DNA from: Chloroflexota bacterium
Lineage (GTDB): Bacteria; Chloroflexota; Anaerolineae; Caldilineales; Caldilineaceae
DNA length: 64,000 bases
Direction: 5' to 3'
NCBI GenBank assembly: GCA_018969295.1
Contig: JAGWYN010000016.1
Location: 29,245 to 93,244 of the forward strand
Part shown: positions 1 to 10,450 of the stretch, piece after piece
Layout: each line of letters starts with the position of its first letter
Numbering within the stretch: position 1 is the stretch's first letter
Program-made: the position numbers and the translations under genes
The notes under the pieces: generated by a model
Told to the model about the DNA's origin: nothing
Databases searched by the model: none
What the model saw: only the letters and a program-made list of their open reading frames with translations

Positions 1-153
1 AAGCTGCTCTTGGAGCTGACGCGCGACAGCGGCAAGACTTTGTTTATGGCCACACACGCCCCCGAAGTGGCCCAGCGTGCCGATCGTGTCCTGCATCTCA
101 TCCACGGCAAACTGATGAGCGACCAGCTCTGGCGAGCGGAGCACAGCGTATGA
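1..153 (+). CDS. ABC transporter ATP-binding protein, C-terminal fragment
   Basis: This is the last 50 residues of an ABC ATPase whose start lies outside the window. The visible part contains the H-loop region (ATHAPEVA, with the switch histidine) followed by the usual tail around a hydrophobic beta strand and a GKL turn. Its stop codon overlaps the start of the following FtsX-type permease in an ATGA junction, so the two are translationally coupled and should form one exporter. By family knowledge this is a LolD/MacB/DevA-type ATPase that energises an MacB-like or lipoprotein-release-like system. The substrate cannot be inferred. Confidence 0.8.
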   Translation, partial: KLLLELTRDSGKTLFMATHAPEVAQRADRVLHLIHGKLMSDQLWRAEHSV

Positions 154-2729
154 GCGCGTTTCGTTCGATTGCCCGTCAGGCCTGGCGTCACGCCTGGCGT
201 CGCCCTTGGCAAAGCATCTTTCTGATCCTTGGGGTTGCGATCGGAGTCGCCATGATCGTGGCGATCGACCTGGCCAACGGTTCCGCCGAACGAGCCTTTG
301 CCTTGGGGGCTGAAACCGTTGCTGGCAGGGCCACCCACCAGATCCGAGGGGGGCCCAGCGGGCTGGACGAGGAAATCTACACGCGCATTCGCACGGTAGC
401 CGCCTACCGGCGGAGCGCGCCGGTCGTGGAAAGCTATGTCGTCGCAGAGGCGCTGGATGGGCAGCCCATGCAGCTGCTGGGGGTAGACCCGTTTGCAGAA
501 GCCCCGTTTCGCAGCTATCTGGGGCCAGGTGACCAGGCCCAGGGGCCGGCGGCGGCCTATCTCAGCGAGCTGATGGTGCGGCCCAACACGGTGTTGTTGA
601 GCAGCGAAATTGCAGAACGCTATGCGCTTGCGGTCGGCGACCGGCTCACTGTCCGCCACGGAGCAGATCGTATCGAGCTGGTGATCGCAGGGCTGCTCGA
701 ACCTTCCGACGATCTGAGTCGGCGCGCGCTGGATGGGTTGCTGGCCACCGACATTGCTACGGCCCAGGAAGTGTTGAACAAGGTGGGCCGGCTGGACCGC
801 ATCGACCTGATTGTCCCGCCGGGTGCGGCGGGGGAAGAGCAGCTGGCAAAGCTGGCTGCGCTGCTGCCGCCTGGCGCACGCATCGACCCGGCTGGGGCAC
901 GTGCCGGCGCGGTCGGGGAGATGACGGCCGCATTCCAGCTCAACCTGACGGCGTTGAGCCTTCTGGCTCTGGTCGTCGGCATGTTTCTGATCTACAACAC
1001 GGTCACCTTCAGCGTGGTGCAACGGCGGCCGGTGCTGGGCAGCTTGCGTGCGCTGGGCATGACACGGGGAGAAATTTTTGGCCTGGTGCTGGGAGAGGCG
1101 ATGGTGCTCGGTGCGTTGGGCACGCTTTTGGGGCTGGGGCTTGGGGTCCTGCTGGGGCGCAGCACCGTGCAGCTAGTCACCCAGACGGTCAACGATCTTT
1201 TCTTTGTGGTCTCGGTGCGTGAGATGACCGTCCCCGCCTGGACCTTGGCCAAAGGGGGGGCGATCGGGCTGGCAGCAGCCGCGATCGGAGCAGCCTTCCC
1301 CGCCTGGGAGGCCACCAGTGTGCCGCCAGCCGGGGCACTCAAACGCAGCGACGTGGAGGAACGGGCCCTGCGGCTCTTGCCCTGGCTTTCGCTGGCTGGG
1401 CTGGCGTTTCTTGCCCTGAGTGTTGGTTTGATGGTGCCAGAATGGCCGCTGGCACTCACCTTTGCCGGCCTCTTTGCAGCCGTGATCGGGGTGGCGCTGT
1501 TGACGCCGCAGCTGACCTTGTGGCTGATGGCTCTGGCCGAGCGGCTGGTCCAGCGGCGCGGGCTGCTGGTGCGGATGGCCCCGCGCACGGTGACCCGGTC
1601 GTTGAGCCGAGTCGCCGTCGCAGTGGCCGCCTTGATGGTGGCGGTCAGCGTGATCATCGGGGTTGGCATCATGATCGGCAGTTTTCGCCAGACCGTGGTC
1701 TTGTGGCTGGATGACGTGCTGCAGGCAGACATCTTTCTCTCACCGCCTGGTGTGAGCTCCAGTGCGGCCGCCAGCACGCTGGCACCGACACTGCTGGACA
1801 GCCTCTCTTCATTTCCGGGCATCGCCAGGGCAGCAACGACACGGGGGGTCGAAGTCGTGGCCACCACTGCACCCGGCGGCGACATTCTGCCCATCCATCT
1901 GGTTGCCCTGAGCGACGACCTGGCTGGCGCTGACCGCCGCTATCGCAGCGCACTGGGGGACTGGCAAAGGACCTGGCAGGCTGTGCAGAAAGGCTCCATT
2001 CTGGTCAACGAACCGATGGCCCACCGGCTGAAGCTGAAAGCAGGCGACACGCTGTACCTCCAGACCGACCGGGGGGAGCAACCCTTTCCGATCGCCGGGG
2101 TCACGGTCGATTTCGACGTCCGGTCGGTTGTCTTCATGGACGACGCGATCTACCGCAGCTGGTATCTGGACGACCGCATCTCCGGGGTGGCCCTGTTTGT
2201 AGAGCCTGGCGTCGAGGTAGATGCCAAGGTGCAGGAACTGCGGGCGGCCTTTGCCGGCGCGGAGGAGTTGTTGGTGCGTTCCAATCGCGGTCTTCGCCAA
2301 AACGCGCTCGACGTCTTTGACCGCACCTTTACCATCACAGTGGCCCTGCAGCTTCTGGCCGCACTTGTGGCCTTTATCGGCATTTTGAGCACGTTGATGA
2401 GCCTGCAGCTCGAACGCAGCCGGGAGATCGGTGTCCTGCGCGCCACTGGCATGACCCGCTGGCAGCTTTGGCGGCTCTCGTTGCTGGAAACCGGGCTGAT
2501 CGGTGGCGTAGCCGGCCTGCTGGCCCTGCCGACCGGCCTGCTGCTCGCTGTGATTTTGATCTACATCATCAATCTGCGTTCATTCGGCTGGACATTGACC
2601 CTCTTGCTCGACCCGCTGGAATTCGTACAGGCGTTCGGTGTCGCGCTCTTCGCAGCGCTCCTGGCAGGCCTCTACCCCGCCTGGAAGCTGGGCGGCACAG
2701 CCCCGGCGATCGCGGTCCGTTCAGAATAA
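150..2729 (+). CDS. FtsX-like ABC transporter permease
   Basis: 859 residues. The protein begins with a hydrophobic segment at about residues 20-42, then a large extracytoplasmic (MacB-PCD-like) region. A first FtsX core with three or four membrane segments lies at about 260-400, with further helices near 405-460 and 485-515. A second extracytoplasmic domain follows, and a final FtsX core runs from about 730 to 855. This duplicated architecture is typical of the large DevC/MacB/YknZ-like permeases. It overlaps the upstream ATPase by four bases and ends 36 bp before the convergent glg gene. The role is export or extraction of an unidentified hydrophobic or lipid-linked substrate. The family call is firm, the substrate unknown. 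Confidence 0.85.
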   Translation: MSAFRSIARQAWRHAWRRPWQSIFLILGVAIGVAMIVAIDLANGSAERAFALGAETVAGRATHQIRGGPSGLDEEIYTRIRTVAAYRRSAPVVESYVVAEALDGQPMQLLGVDPFAEAPFRSYLGPGDQAQGPAAAYLSELMVRPNTVLLSSEIAERYALAVGDRLTVRHGADRIELVIAGLLEPSDDLSRRALDGLLATDIATAQEVLNKVGRLDRIDLIVPPGAAGEEQLAKLAALLPPGARIDPAGARAGAVGEMTAAFQLNLTALSLLALVVGMFLIYNTVTFSVVQRRPVLGSLRALGMTRGEIFGLVLGEAMVLGALGTLLGLGLGVLLGRSTVQLVTQTVNDLFFVVSVREMTVPAWTLAKGGAIGLAAAAIGAAFPAWEATSVPPAGALKRSDVEERALRLLPWLSLAGLAFLALSVGLMVPEWPLALTFAGLFAAVIGVALLTPQLTLWLMALAERLVQRRGLLVRMAPRTVTRSLSRVAVAVAALMVAVSVIIGVGIMIGSFRQTVVLWLDDVLQADIFLSPPGVSSSAAASTLAPTLLDSLSSFPGIARAATTRGVEVVATTAPGGDILPIHLVALSDDLAGADRRYRSALGDWQRTWQAVQKGSILVNEPMAHRLKLKAGDTLYLQTDRGEQPFPIAGVTVDFDVRSVVFMDDAIYRSWYLDDRISGVALFVEPGVEVDAKVQELRAAFAGAEELLVRSNRGLRQNALDVFDRTFTITVALQLLAALVAFIGILSTLMSLQLERSREIGVLRATGMTRWQLWRLSLLETGLIGGVAGLLALPTGLLLAVILIYIINLRSFGWTLTLLLDPLEFVQAFGVALFAALLAGLYPAWKLGGTAPAIAVRSE

Positions 2730-2764
2730 ACGCGCCTGGAGCCACTGCACTTCCCAGGCCAGCT

Positions 2765-4024
<1,260 letters not shown>

Positions 4025-4036
4025 CTTCTGTTTCTC

Positions 4037-5293
4037 CTAAACCGTTTTGCCGTCGGCAACCACTTTGTCAGATGGGAAGTCCGTCTCGTTGCGCCCGCTG
4101 TTGATCAACACATTGCGGCCAACCTGGGCGCCGTCTGGGACATAGGCATGCTTGCCGACCACTGTGATCCCTGCAAAAAGACGGTCGGGCATCTGTTCGT
4201 TGGGCACCGTGCTGTCGCCGGTCCCGACGACGGCGCCGGCACCGACTACCACCTTTTTGTCGACCACCACCCGATCCAACCGGGCACCCGGCCCGATCCA
4301 GCTGTCGTTCATGACCACACTGTCCTGAACCACCGCACCCGGGCTCACATAGACCCCCGGGCTCAACACGCTGTTGACCACCAACCCACGCACAATACAC
4401 CCATTGGACACCATGCTGTTGACGATCCTGGCCTGCGGACCCACTTTGACCGGCGGACGCTCTTCAGACTTGGTGAGGATCGGCCATTTGTCGCTGTACA
4501 GGTCCAGTGCAGGGCTGGGGCCCAAAAGTTCGAGGCTGGTTGTCCAGTACGAGTCAATCGTGCCGACATCGACCCAGTAGCCTTCAAAACGATACGCAAA
4601 GACATTGTCGCCAGCCTCAATCATGGCCGGAATGATATCCTTGCCAAAGTCGTTGCGCGGGGCCTCCGGCCGCCCCTCACCCAGCCGCTGCTCCAGTGTG
4701 TGGGCGTTGAACACATAGATCCCCATCGAAGCCAGGTTCCCTTTGTCCCGATTCTTGGGTTTTTCGTAGAACTGTACAATCCGCTGTTCGTCGTCCACCA
4801 TCATGATGCCAAACCGATGTGTCTCTTCCAGCGGAACTGGCATGACCCCGACCGTCAGATCAGCCCCCTTGGCCAGATGATAGTCGATCATCGGACGGTA
4901 ATCCATCTTGTAGATATGGTCGCCAGAAAGGATGACGACGTTGTCAGCACGATTTTCGTGGATAAAATTGAGATTCTGGTAGATGGCATCGGCGGTGCCG
5001 GCATACCAGTTCTGGCCCCGCCGTGCCTGATAGGGCTGCAGAAGGCGTACCCCCCCACGGCTGCGGTCCAGATCCCACGGCTTGCCGATCCCGATGTGCT
5101 CGTTGAGGCTGTGGGGCCGATACTGAGTCAGAATGCCGACCGTATAAATCCCGCTGTTGACACAGTTGCTGATCGTAAAATCGATGATCCGAAACTTGCC
5201 GGCAAAAGGCACCGCCGGCTTTGCGCGCTCCTCCGACAAGACCGTCAATCGCGTCCCTTCCCCGCCAGCCAGAATCATGGCAATCGTTCGCAT
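4037..5293 (-). CDS. glgC: Glucose-1-phosphate adenylyltransferase
   Basis: 418 residues from the ATG at 5293, chosen because GGGAAGG lies 6 nt upstream and the protein then begins right before the nucleotide-binding strand MRTIAMILAGGEGTRL. The catalytic signatures are intact: GEGTRL, RAKPAVPF, SGDHIYKMDY and FYEKP, followed by the C-terminal beta-helix with hexapeptide repeats. The enzyme makes ADP-glucose from glucose-1-phosphate and ATP for glycogen synthesis. The next gene on the strand is a degenerate paralogue, suggesting a mixed GlgC/GlgD-type tetramer. A longer frame extends upstream to 5623, but that part looks non-coding and runs over the divergent promoter region. Confidence 0.93.
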   Translation of the reverse strand: MRTIAMILAGGEGTRLTVLSEERAKPAVPFAGKFRIIDFTISNCVNSGIYTVGILTQYRPHSLNEHIGIGKPWDLDRSRGGVRLLQPYQARRGQNWYAGTADAIYQNLNFIHENRADNVVILSGDHIYKMDYRPMIDYHLAKGADLTVGVMPVPLEETHRFGIMMVDDEQRIVQFYEKPKNRDKGNLASMGIYVFNAHTLEQRLGEGRPEAPRNDFGKDIIPAMIEAGDNVFAYRFEGYWVDVGTIDSYWTTSLELLGPSPALDLYSDKWPILTKSEERPPVKVGPQARIVNSMVSNGCIVRGLVVNSVLSPGVYVSPGAVVQDSVVMNDSWIGPGARLDRVVVDKKVVVGAGAVVGTGDSTVPNEQMPDRLFAGITVVGKHAYVPDGAQVGRNVLINSGRNETDFPSDKVVADGKTV

Positions 5294-5348
5294 GGGCATC
5301 CTTCCCGTTCGAGTCAACAATGGCGCTTGTATCGAGGTGTTCCCCTCT

Positions 5349-5377
5349 ATTGTAGAAGAATTCCCCCAATCTGCCAA
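5349..5377 (-). promoter_or_regulatory. Candidate sigma-70-type promoter for the glgC pair
   Basis: Read on the minus strand, TTGGCA (5377-5372) is separated by 17 bp from TACAAT (5354-5349). Transcription would start near 5342, giving a leader of about 50 nt before the glgC start at 5293. The spacing and hexamers fit a housekeeping promoter. Confidence 0.6.
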
Positions 5378-5426
5378 CCTGTACCGCAGCAAGGAAACGA
5401 TTTCATACCCAGCCACATCGGTACGC

Positions 5427-5455
5427 TTGCCGGAGCACACAAAGCATGGTAGGCT
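5427..5455 (+). promoter_or_regulatory. Weak promoter candidate for the M24 peptidase
   Basis: TTGCCG (5427-5432), 17 bp spacer, TAGGCT (5450-5455). The hexamers are only partial matches, but the position, about 80 nt before the GTG start at 5538, is suitable. Confidence 0.3.
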
Positions 5456-5537
5456 GAAAACAGGTGCCCACAGAAGCCCCGATGCACCCCAATCGACTGT
5501 TAAACCAACAAACACCTGGCAGAGCGTGGAGGGAATC

Positions 5538-6782
5538 GTGAAACAAGAACTGGATCGCCTGATGGCAGAACGCAATCTGGACGCGCTGCTGGTGATCGGG
5601 GATTCCCCTGGCAACGGCCCCATGAACTATCTGACCGGAGGTGCTCACCTGGAGCGCGCACTGCTGGTCAAACGCCGCGGCGCACCGTTGACCTTGATCC
5701 ATGGCGCCATGGAACGAGATACCGCAGCCGCCACTGGCCTGCGGCGGGTCGACCGCGACGCCCACTACAATGCCTTCCGCTATCTGCAGGAGCAAAATGG
5801 CGACCCACTGGCAGCCCAGGTCGCCTACCTCGCCGACCTGTTCCAAAATGAAGGGCTGCAAGGACGGATCGGCGTTTATGGAAACTACGACGCCGGAGCT
5901 GCCTGGGCCCTGCTCGGTCAGCTACAAAAACGCCTGCCAGACAGCGAACTGGTCGGCGAGTTTGGCGACAGCCTGTTTGCGCGGGCACGCGAGACCAAAG
6001 ACGCCGCCGAAATCGCAGAGATGACAAACGCAGGACGCTTGACCGGAATCGTCGTGGGAGAAGTTCAGGATTTTTTGCGCAGCCACCAGGTGCGCGACGA
6101 AGTCCTGGTCAGGCCCGACGGCGAACCGCTCACCGTCGGGCAGGTCAAAGCGTTCCTACGCAGCCGGATTTTGTCGTATGACCTGACTGAAAACAACGAC
6201 ACCATCTTTTCCCAAGGACGTGAGGCGGGCGTCCCCCACAACCGAGGCACAGCCACCGAGGTGCTGCGGCTCGGCCAGACGATCATCTTCGATATCTTTC
6301 CACGGGTCGAAAGTGGTTATTACCACGACCTGACCCGAACCTGGTGCCTCGGCTACGCAACCGATGAAACCTACGCTCTCTACGAGCAAGTCAAAGAGAT
6401 CTTCGACCGCGCCCTCTCCACACTGCGGGCTGGCATCCCTTGCCGTGACCTGCAGACGCTTACGCTCAACTACTTCGAGTCCAAAGGACATCCTACAGCA
6501 CGCACCCACCCCGGAGGACACAACGGGTACGTGCACAGCCTGGGCCACGGCGTAGGATTGGATATCCACGAGATGCCAAACCTGAGCGTTGCCGCTGGCA
6601 ACGCAACGCTGTTGGCCCCAGGCCATGTGGTCAGCGTCGAACCAGGGCTGTACTACCCTGAAAAAGGCTACGGTGTCCGAATCGAGGACACCGTAGCCCT
6701 GCTGCCAGACGGCACCATGCACAATTTGTCTGCTTTTGCCTACGACCTGGTCGTGCCGATGGGAAAAAGCCTCACTCGTTGA
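5538..6782 (+). CDS. M24 family aminopeptidase / Xaa-Pro dipeptidase
   Basis: 414 residues from a GTG at 5538, preceded by GGAGG at 5 nt. An in-frame extension upstream lacks protein-like sequence. The C-terminal half is a pita-bread peptidase domain (about 165-410) with metal-ligand signatures: FDIFPR and HDLTRTWCLG (aspartates), GHNGYVHSLGHGVG (histidine), VSVEPGLYY and RIEDT (glutamates). The N-terminal creatinase-like domain is about 150 residues long. By family it would hydrolyse N-terminal X-Pro peptides in the cytoplasm. Its 3' end overlaps the convergent S41 peptidase gene by 11 bp. Confidence 0.88.
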   Translation: MKQELDRLMAERNLDALLVIGDSPGNGPMNYLTGGAHLERALLVKRRGAPLTLIHGAMERDTAAATGLRRVDRDAHYNAFRYLQEQNGDPLAAQVAYLADLFQNEGLQGRIGVYGNYDAGAAWALLGQLQKRLPDSELVGEFGDSLFARARETKDAAEIAEMTNAGRLTGIVVGEVQDFLRSHQVRDEVLVRPDGEPLTVGQVKAFLRSRILSYDLTENNDTIFSQGREAGVPHNRGTATEVLRLGQTIIFDIFPRVESGYYHDLTRTWCLGYATDETYALYEQVKEIFDRALSTLRAGIPCRDLQTLTLNYFESKGHPTARTHPGGHNGYVHSLGHGVGLDIHEMPNLSVAAGNATLLAPGHVVSVEPGLYYPEKGYGVRIEDTVALLPDGTMHNLSAFAYDLVVPMGKSLTR

Positions 6783-9210
6783 TCTGGACCAGGCTGGCGC
6801 TGATCCAGCCGCCATCGTCCCCAAAGTCGATCTTGACCCAGTTTCCATCAGCAGAACGCTCAAGCAGCGTATAGCTTTCGCCGTTGTTGACGACCCCCAG
6901 AATGCCGCTTGGAGCTGGCTGAGGGCGCACGATGACTCGACCACTGCTGACGATGGTCACGATCACAGCCCCAGCCTCCTCGGACGGGGCAGGCGTGGCC
7001 TCCTCAGACGGGGCAGGCGTGGCCTCCTCAGACGGGGCAGGCGTGGCCTCCTCAGACGGGGCAGGCGTGGCCTCCTCAGACGGAGCAGGCGTGGCCTCCT
7101 CAGACGGAGCAGGCGTGGCCTCCTCAGACGGGGCAGGCGTGGCCTCCTCAGACGGGGCAGGTTGCTGGCTGAGCGCACTTCCTTCAAAACGCTGCGCGTC
7201 GTAGGGCAGATCGCCCCCAGTAAGTGCGACAATGGCAGTTTCCAGCAGCGGGTCGCCTTCAGCAAAGAGCGACGCTGCGGTGACCGGAACGCGCAGCGTC
7301 GGCGGCACACCGACATCTTCGATAATGATGTTTCCATCCATATCGACGGGCCGCCCGATCGAAATCTGCAAAAACTCGGATTCAGGCATCAGGAAAAAAT
7401 TCTGCGACCCCCCAAGCCCTGCCGTCGGGTAGTGGGCGACGATCTCAGAACGTCCATCCAATGCCATGTTGTAGGTGAAAAATTCGCAGGCGCTGGCACA
7501 GTTCGGGCCTGTGATCACAGCGACCGGCCCTGAATAGCGCAGCGTCTCGTCGGGCAGATACATCTGATCGACACGGTCAGGGTCGAAATAAAAGTCCTCC
7601 AATTCTTCGTCGTAGTAGCCACTCTTGCCCAGTTCTTTGGCCTCGTCGAAGAAATAGGCCGCCATCTGATCGGCCAGGAAGCCACTGCCTCCCCCGTTCT
7701 GGCGCATGTCGATGATCAGGCCTGGAAGTCCATTGCTGTTGAGTGCTTCGAGCATACGCTCCCACAGCTGTACGGTGAGCAGTTCGTTGTCGGAAAAGCT
7801 GTAGAGTTTGACGTAGCCCAGGCCATTGTCGAGCAGGCGGAACTCGACAGGCAGCTCGGTGCCAGTCCGCCCGATGTTGAAAGAAGAGGCCCGGAAGCTC
7901 TCGCTTTCCACATCGACGGTGATCAGAGCAGTTTTGATCGCGGTATCTCCCGGATTTTGGAAGGTGACTTCGACCTCGCTGCCGACCGGTGCGCGGGTGG
8001 CGTAGCGCAGCTGCTGCAGGCGGCGCACATGCTCCGCCGAGAAGGGAGAAGAAAAAGGAACGATGCTGTCTACATACTCGTCGATCGGCTGGCCGTTCCA
8101 GGTCAGGATCACCGCCCCGCGCTCGATCCCGGCCCGATCTGCCGGGCTGTCTGGCGTCACAAAACTGACGATCGTGCTCTCATCTTCGACATCCCGAATT
8201 GCGATGCCGACCCCTCCCCGGGTGACTTCGACAAACTCCTCTTGGAGCAAGGGGGCTCTGAGGTGGCCGTCTGGGATCGACCAGATAAAATCGCGCAGCG
8301 CACGCCGGTAGGCCAAGGCATCGGTGTCGGCCTCAGCCGCCTCAAACAGGGGACGAAATTCAGCCGCTTTGGCAGTCCAGTCGATTCCTTTGAGCTCGGT
8401 GAACGCATATTTGTCTGCGAAAAGGTCGAGCATGGCGTCGAACGCTTCGGTGTAGCTCAGCTCTGAAAAATCGTCGAGAGTCAGGCTTTCCGGCTCGATC
8501 AAGGTCAGTTCTGGATAGCGCGAGCGGTCGAAGACAAAGGGGTCGCTGTCCAGATCGACGATCGTGTATCCTGCCGGCAAGCGCACGATCGGGTCGTCGG
8601 CGGTAAAGAGCTTGCCATCTTCGCCGAAGCCACCCGGAAATCCCTGTTGGTCGTCGGGGGCCCAGACGATCAGCTTGCCGCCGATCAGTTCCCCCTTGCC
8701 GCTGGGGTCATTGGCGGCCTCGGTCGTCGCAAAGGCGGTCGACCAACCACCACCGCCCTGGTCGCGCTGTTCCAGATAGGCGTCGCCGAAGGCGTTGGTC
8801 CAGTAGGCGACCGCAAACACCATGACGCCCGATTCAGTCTGATCGTCGTTGTCCACGTCGCGCAAGGTGCCCTGTGGTTCGGCAGGCAACGAGAGGGTCC
8901 AATCAAACGGCGGTTCAAAAAAATCGCCCAGAATCTGGCCCAACACCTGAGATTCGGGCGGGAAGAGAAAGCCTTTGTTCCGGTCTACAAAACCAGCCTG
9001 ATCTTCCAGCACGATCAACGGCTGGGCCACCCCCATCGTGATGATCGGGTTGCTGTAGTCCATGCTGCCACGCAAAATCGTAGCCCCACCCTCTTCGTTT
9101 TCAATCGGGGCGGGCGACGGATCGTCGGTCTGGGCGAGACTCACCCTGGCTGGAGCCAGCAGCAAAGCCACCAACAACAAGCCAGCCCATAGGCGTCTGG
9201 TCGGGATCAT
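6772..9210 (-). CDS. Secreted S41-family peptidase with PDZ domain, repeat linker and C-terminal SH3-like domain
   Basis: 812 residues with an N-terminal signal peptide (residues 1-26, ending near SLAQ). Next comes an uncharacterised region to about 265, then a tail-specific-protease unit with a PDZ-like segment (GGVGIAIRDV, residues near 335-400) and the peptidase core (IIDMRQNGGGSGF; ITGPNCASACEFF with the presumed nucleophilic serine). The usual S41 lysine is not obvious in GRSEIVAHYPTAGLGG, so it may follow the tricorn-like variant or be altered. An eight-fold APSEEATP linker precedes a bacterial SH3-like domain at the C terminus, suggesting wall or surface attachment. GAGGAGG lies 5 nt before the ATG. 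It follows the epimerase gene by 38 bp on the same strand. Confidence 0.85.
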   Translation of the reverse strand: MIPTRRLWAGLLLVALLLAPARVSLAQTDDPSPAPIENEEGGATILRGSMDYSNPIITMGVAQPLIVLEDQAGFVDRNKGFLFPPESQVLGQILGDFFEPPFDWTLSLPAEPQGTLRDVDNDDQTESGVMVFAVAYWTNAFGDAYLEQRDQGGGGWSTAFATTEAANDPSGKGELIGGKLIVWAPDDQQGFPGGFGEDGKLFTADDPIVRLPAGYTIVDLDSDPFVFDRSRYPELTLIEPESLTLDDFSELSYTEAFDAMLDLFADKYAFTELKGIDWTAKAAEFRPLFEAAEADTDALAYRRALRDFIWSIPDGHLRAPLLQEEFVEVTRGGVGIAIRDVEDESTIVSFVTPDSPADRAGIERGAVILTWNGQPIDEYVDSIVPFSSPFSAEHVRRLQQLRYATRAPVGSEVEVTFQNPGDTAIKTALITVDVESESFRASSFNIGRTGTELPVEFRLLDNGLGYVKLYSFSDNELLTVQLWERMLEALNSNGLPGLIIDMRQNGGGSGFLADQMAAYFFDEAKELGKSGYYDEELEDFYFDPDRVDQMYLPDETLRYSGPVAVITGPNCASACEFFTYNMALDGRSEIVAHYPTAGLGGSQNFFLMPESEFLQISIGRPVDMDGNIIIEDVGVPPTLRVPVTAASLFAEGDPLLETAIVALTGGDLPYDAQRFEGSALSQQPAPSEEATPAPSEEATPAPSEEATPAPSEEATPAPSEEATPAPSEEATPAPSEEATPAPSEEAGAVIVTIVSSGRVIVRPQPAPSGILGVVNNGESYTLLERSADGNWVKIDFGDDGGWISASLVQINE
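6974..7165 (-). repeat. Eight 24-bp tandem repeats coding APSEEATP
   Basis: Eight in-frame copies of a 24-bp unit with single-base differences (GGGGCA/GGAGCA, CGGAC/CAGAC). They encode the acidic Pro/Glu-rich linker between the S41 peptidase core and the SH3-like domain. The near identity at DNA level means the copy number can change by slippage or recombination without breaking the frame. Confidence 0.95.
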
Positions 9211-9248
9211 GCATGCCTCCTCTGGTTAAAAAAACCAACACACTCTGT

Positions 9249-10229
9249 TTAAATCGCATCCACCATCAAGGGTCGTTCGTATTCGATCACATCGTCCAGG
9301 ATCTGGTTCAACGTATACCGGGTTGCCCAGCCGATGGCTGCGTGCAGCTTGGTCGTATCTGGCACGCGGCGCCGCATGTCCTCGAAACCGGGTGCATAGG
9401 CTTCGTTGTAAGGAATATACTCGATCGGGGATTGGCTTTCTGTGCGGTCAATCACTGTCTGGGCCAGTTCGTGGATCGTCACCTCCTGGCTGCTGCCAAT
9501 GTTGTAGATCTGGCCGGATGTACCCTCTGGCGAGGTCAGCAGGTCAACAACTGCACGCACAGTATCGCGCACATGACAAAAACAGCGAGATTGCTTGCCG
9601 TCCCCAAAAACCGAGATCGGCCGGTTGCGCAGAGCAGCCCGCACAAAGCGTGGCACGACCATGCCGTACCGGCCCGTCTGGCCAGGGCCTACTGTGTTGA
9701 AAAAACGCACCACCGTCACTGGCAAGCCGTACTCGCGGTGGGCAGCCAGCCCGAGAAATTCGTCCAGCAGTTTGCTGGCCGCGTAGCTCCAGCGGCTGCG
9801 GCTGGACGAACCCAGCAGCAAGTCATCTTCCTCGGCAAAGGGAACTTTGACACCCTTTCCATAGACTTCGCTGGTGCTGGCCAACAGCGTTCGACAGCGG
9901 TAGCGGCCAGCCGCAGCCAGCACCGCATGGGTCCCCAATACATTGGTCTCGATGGTCTGTGTAGGTCGCTCGACGACCAGCTGCACCCCGACCGCTGCCG
10001 CCAGGTGCACGATGGCATCTGCCTCACTGGCCAGGCGGTCGAGCACAAGCGCGTTGCGCACATCGTCGATCGCAAACGAATAGAGCGGATGATGAGCGAA
10101 CTGACGGATGTTTTCGATCGTCCCAGTACTCAGGTTGTCAAGCACCGCCACACTCTCCCCCCGCTCCAGCAACGCGCGGGTCAGATGCGCACCAATAAAT
10201 CCGGCACCGCCGGTGATCAGAACGTTCAT
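9249..10229 (-). CDS. NAD-dependent epimerase/dehydratase (SDR extended family)
   Basis: 326 residues from the ATG at 10229 (GGAG at 6 nt); a GTG four codons upstream is less likely. The N-terminal Rossmann motif GGAGFIGAHL, the DN-LSTG loop, the SSTSEVYGKG-like serine segment and the YxxxK motif (YAASK) mark a UDP-glucose 4-epimerase or dTDP-glucose dehydratase-like nucleotide-sugar enzyme. It has VVERPTQTIETNVLGT, common in UDP-glucuronate decarboxylase/GDP-mannose epimerase relatives. The precise substrate cannot be read from sequence. The neighbouring secreted peptidase follows on the same transcript. Confidence 0.85.
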   Translation of the reverse strand: MNVLITGGAGFIGAHLTRALLERGESVAVLDNLSTGTIENIRQFAHHPLYSFAIDDVRNALVLDRLASEADAIVHLAAAVGVQLVVERPTQTIETNVLGTHAVLAAAGRYRCRTLLASTSEVYGKGVKVPFAEEDDLLLGSSSRSRWSYAASKLLDEFLGLAAHREYGLPVTVVRFFNTVGPGQTGRYGMVVPRFVRAALRNRPISVFGDGKQSRCFCHVRDTVRAVVDLLTSPEGTSGQIYNIGSSQEVTIHELAQTVIDRTESQSPIEYIPYNEAYAPGFEDMRRRVPDTTKLHAAIGWATRYTLNQILDDVIEYERPLMVDAI

Positions 10230-10314
10230 GGCTTTCTCCACTGCTGTGTGCCGCTGTGTGCCGACAACCGATTCGGGCGCGTGGCCGTTTTTCCTGCCAC
10301 ACCCTCCCGCCCCT

Positions 10315-10344
10315 ATTATACGTGCACGCCACTCGAACCACCAA
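10315..10344 (-). promoter_or_regulatory. Promoter candidate for the epimerase-S41 peptidase pair
   Basis: On the minus strand TTGGTG (10344-10339), 18 bp, perfect TATAAT (10320-10315). Transcription would start near 10308, about 80 nt upstream of the epimerase ATG. Confidence 0.6.
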
Positions 10345-10412
10345 GGGGCTCACCGAGCTGTTCAGTTTGTCCAGCCAGATCCTGCCAGCATGAGCCCCCT
10401 TCTCTCCCCACT

Positions 10413-10442
10413 TTGGCACTTTTCTTCTGCACACGCTACAAT
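10413..10442 (+). promoter_or_regulatory. Promoter candidate for the CHAT gene, giving an almost leaderless mRNA
   Basis: TTGGCA (10413-10418), 18 bp, TACAAT (10437-10442). The expected start of transcription, 6-8 nt after the -10 box, is only one to three bases before the ATG at 10451. The CHAT mRNA is therefore predicted to be leaderless or nearly so. Confidence 0.55.
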
Positions 10443-10450
10443 GACAGGAT

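Noticed and set aside
5294..5623. N-terminal extension of glgC to 5623
   Set aside because: The extra 110 residues have no family similarity, and the region contains the glgC promoter and a ribosome site for the internal start.
6974..7165. 24-bp repeats considered as a CRISPR array
   Set aside because: There are no spacers; units are contiguous, in frame, and inside the S41 peptidase coding sequence.
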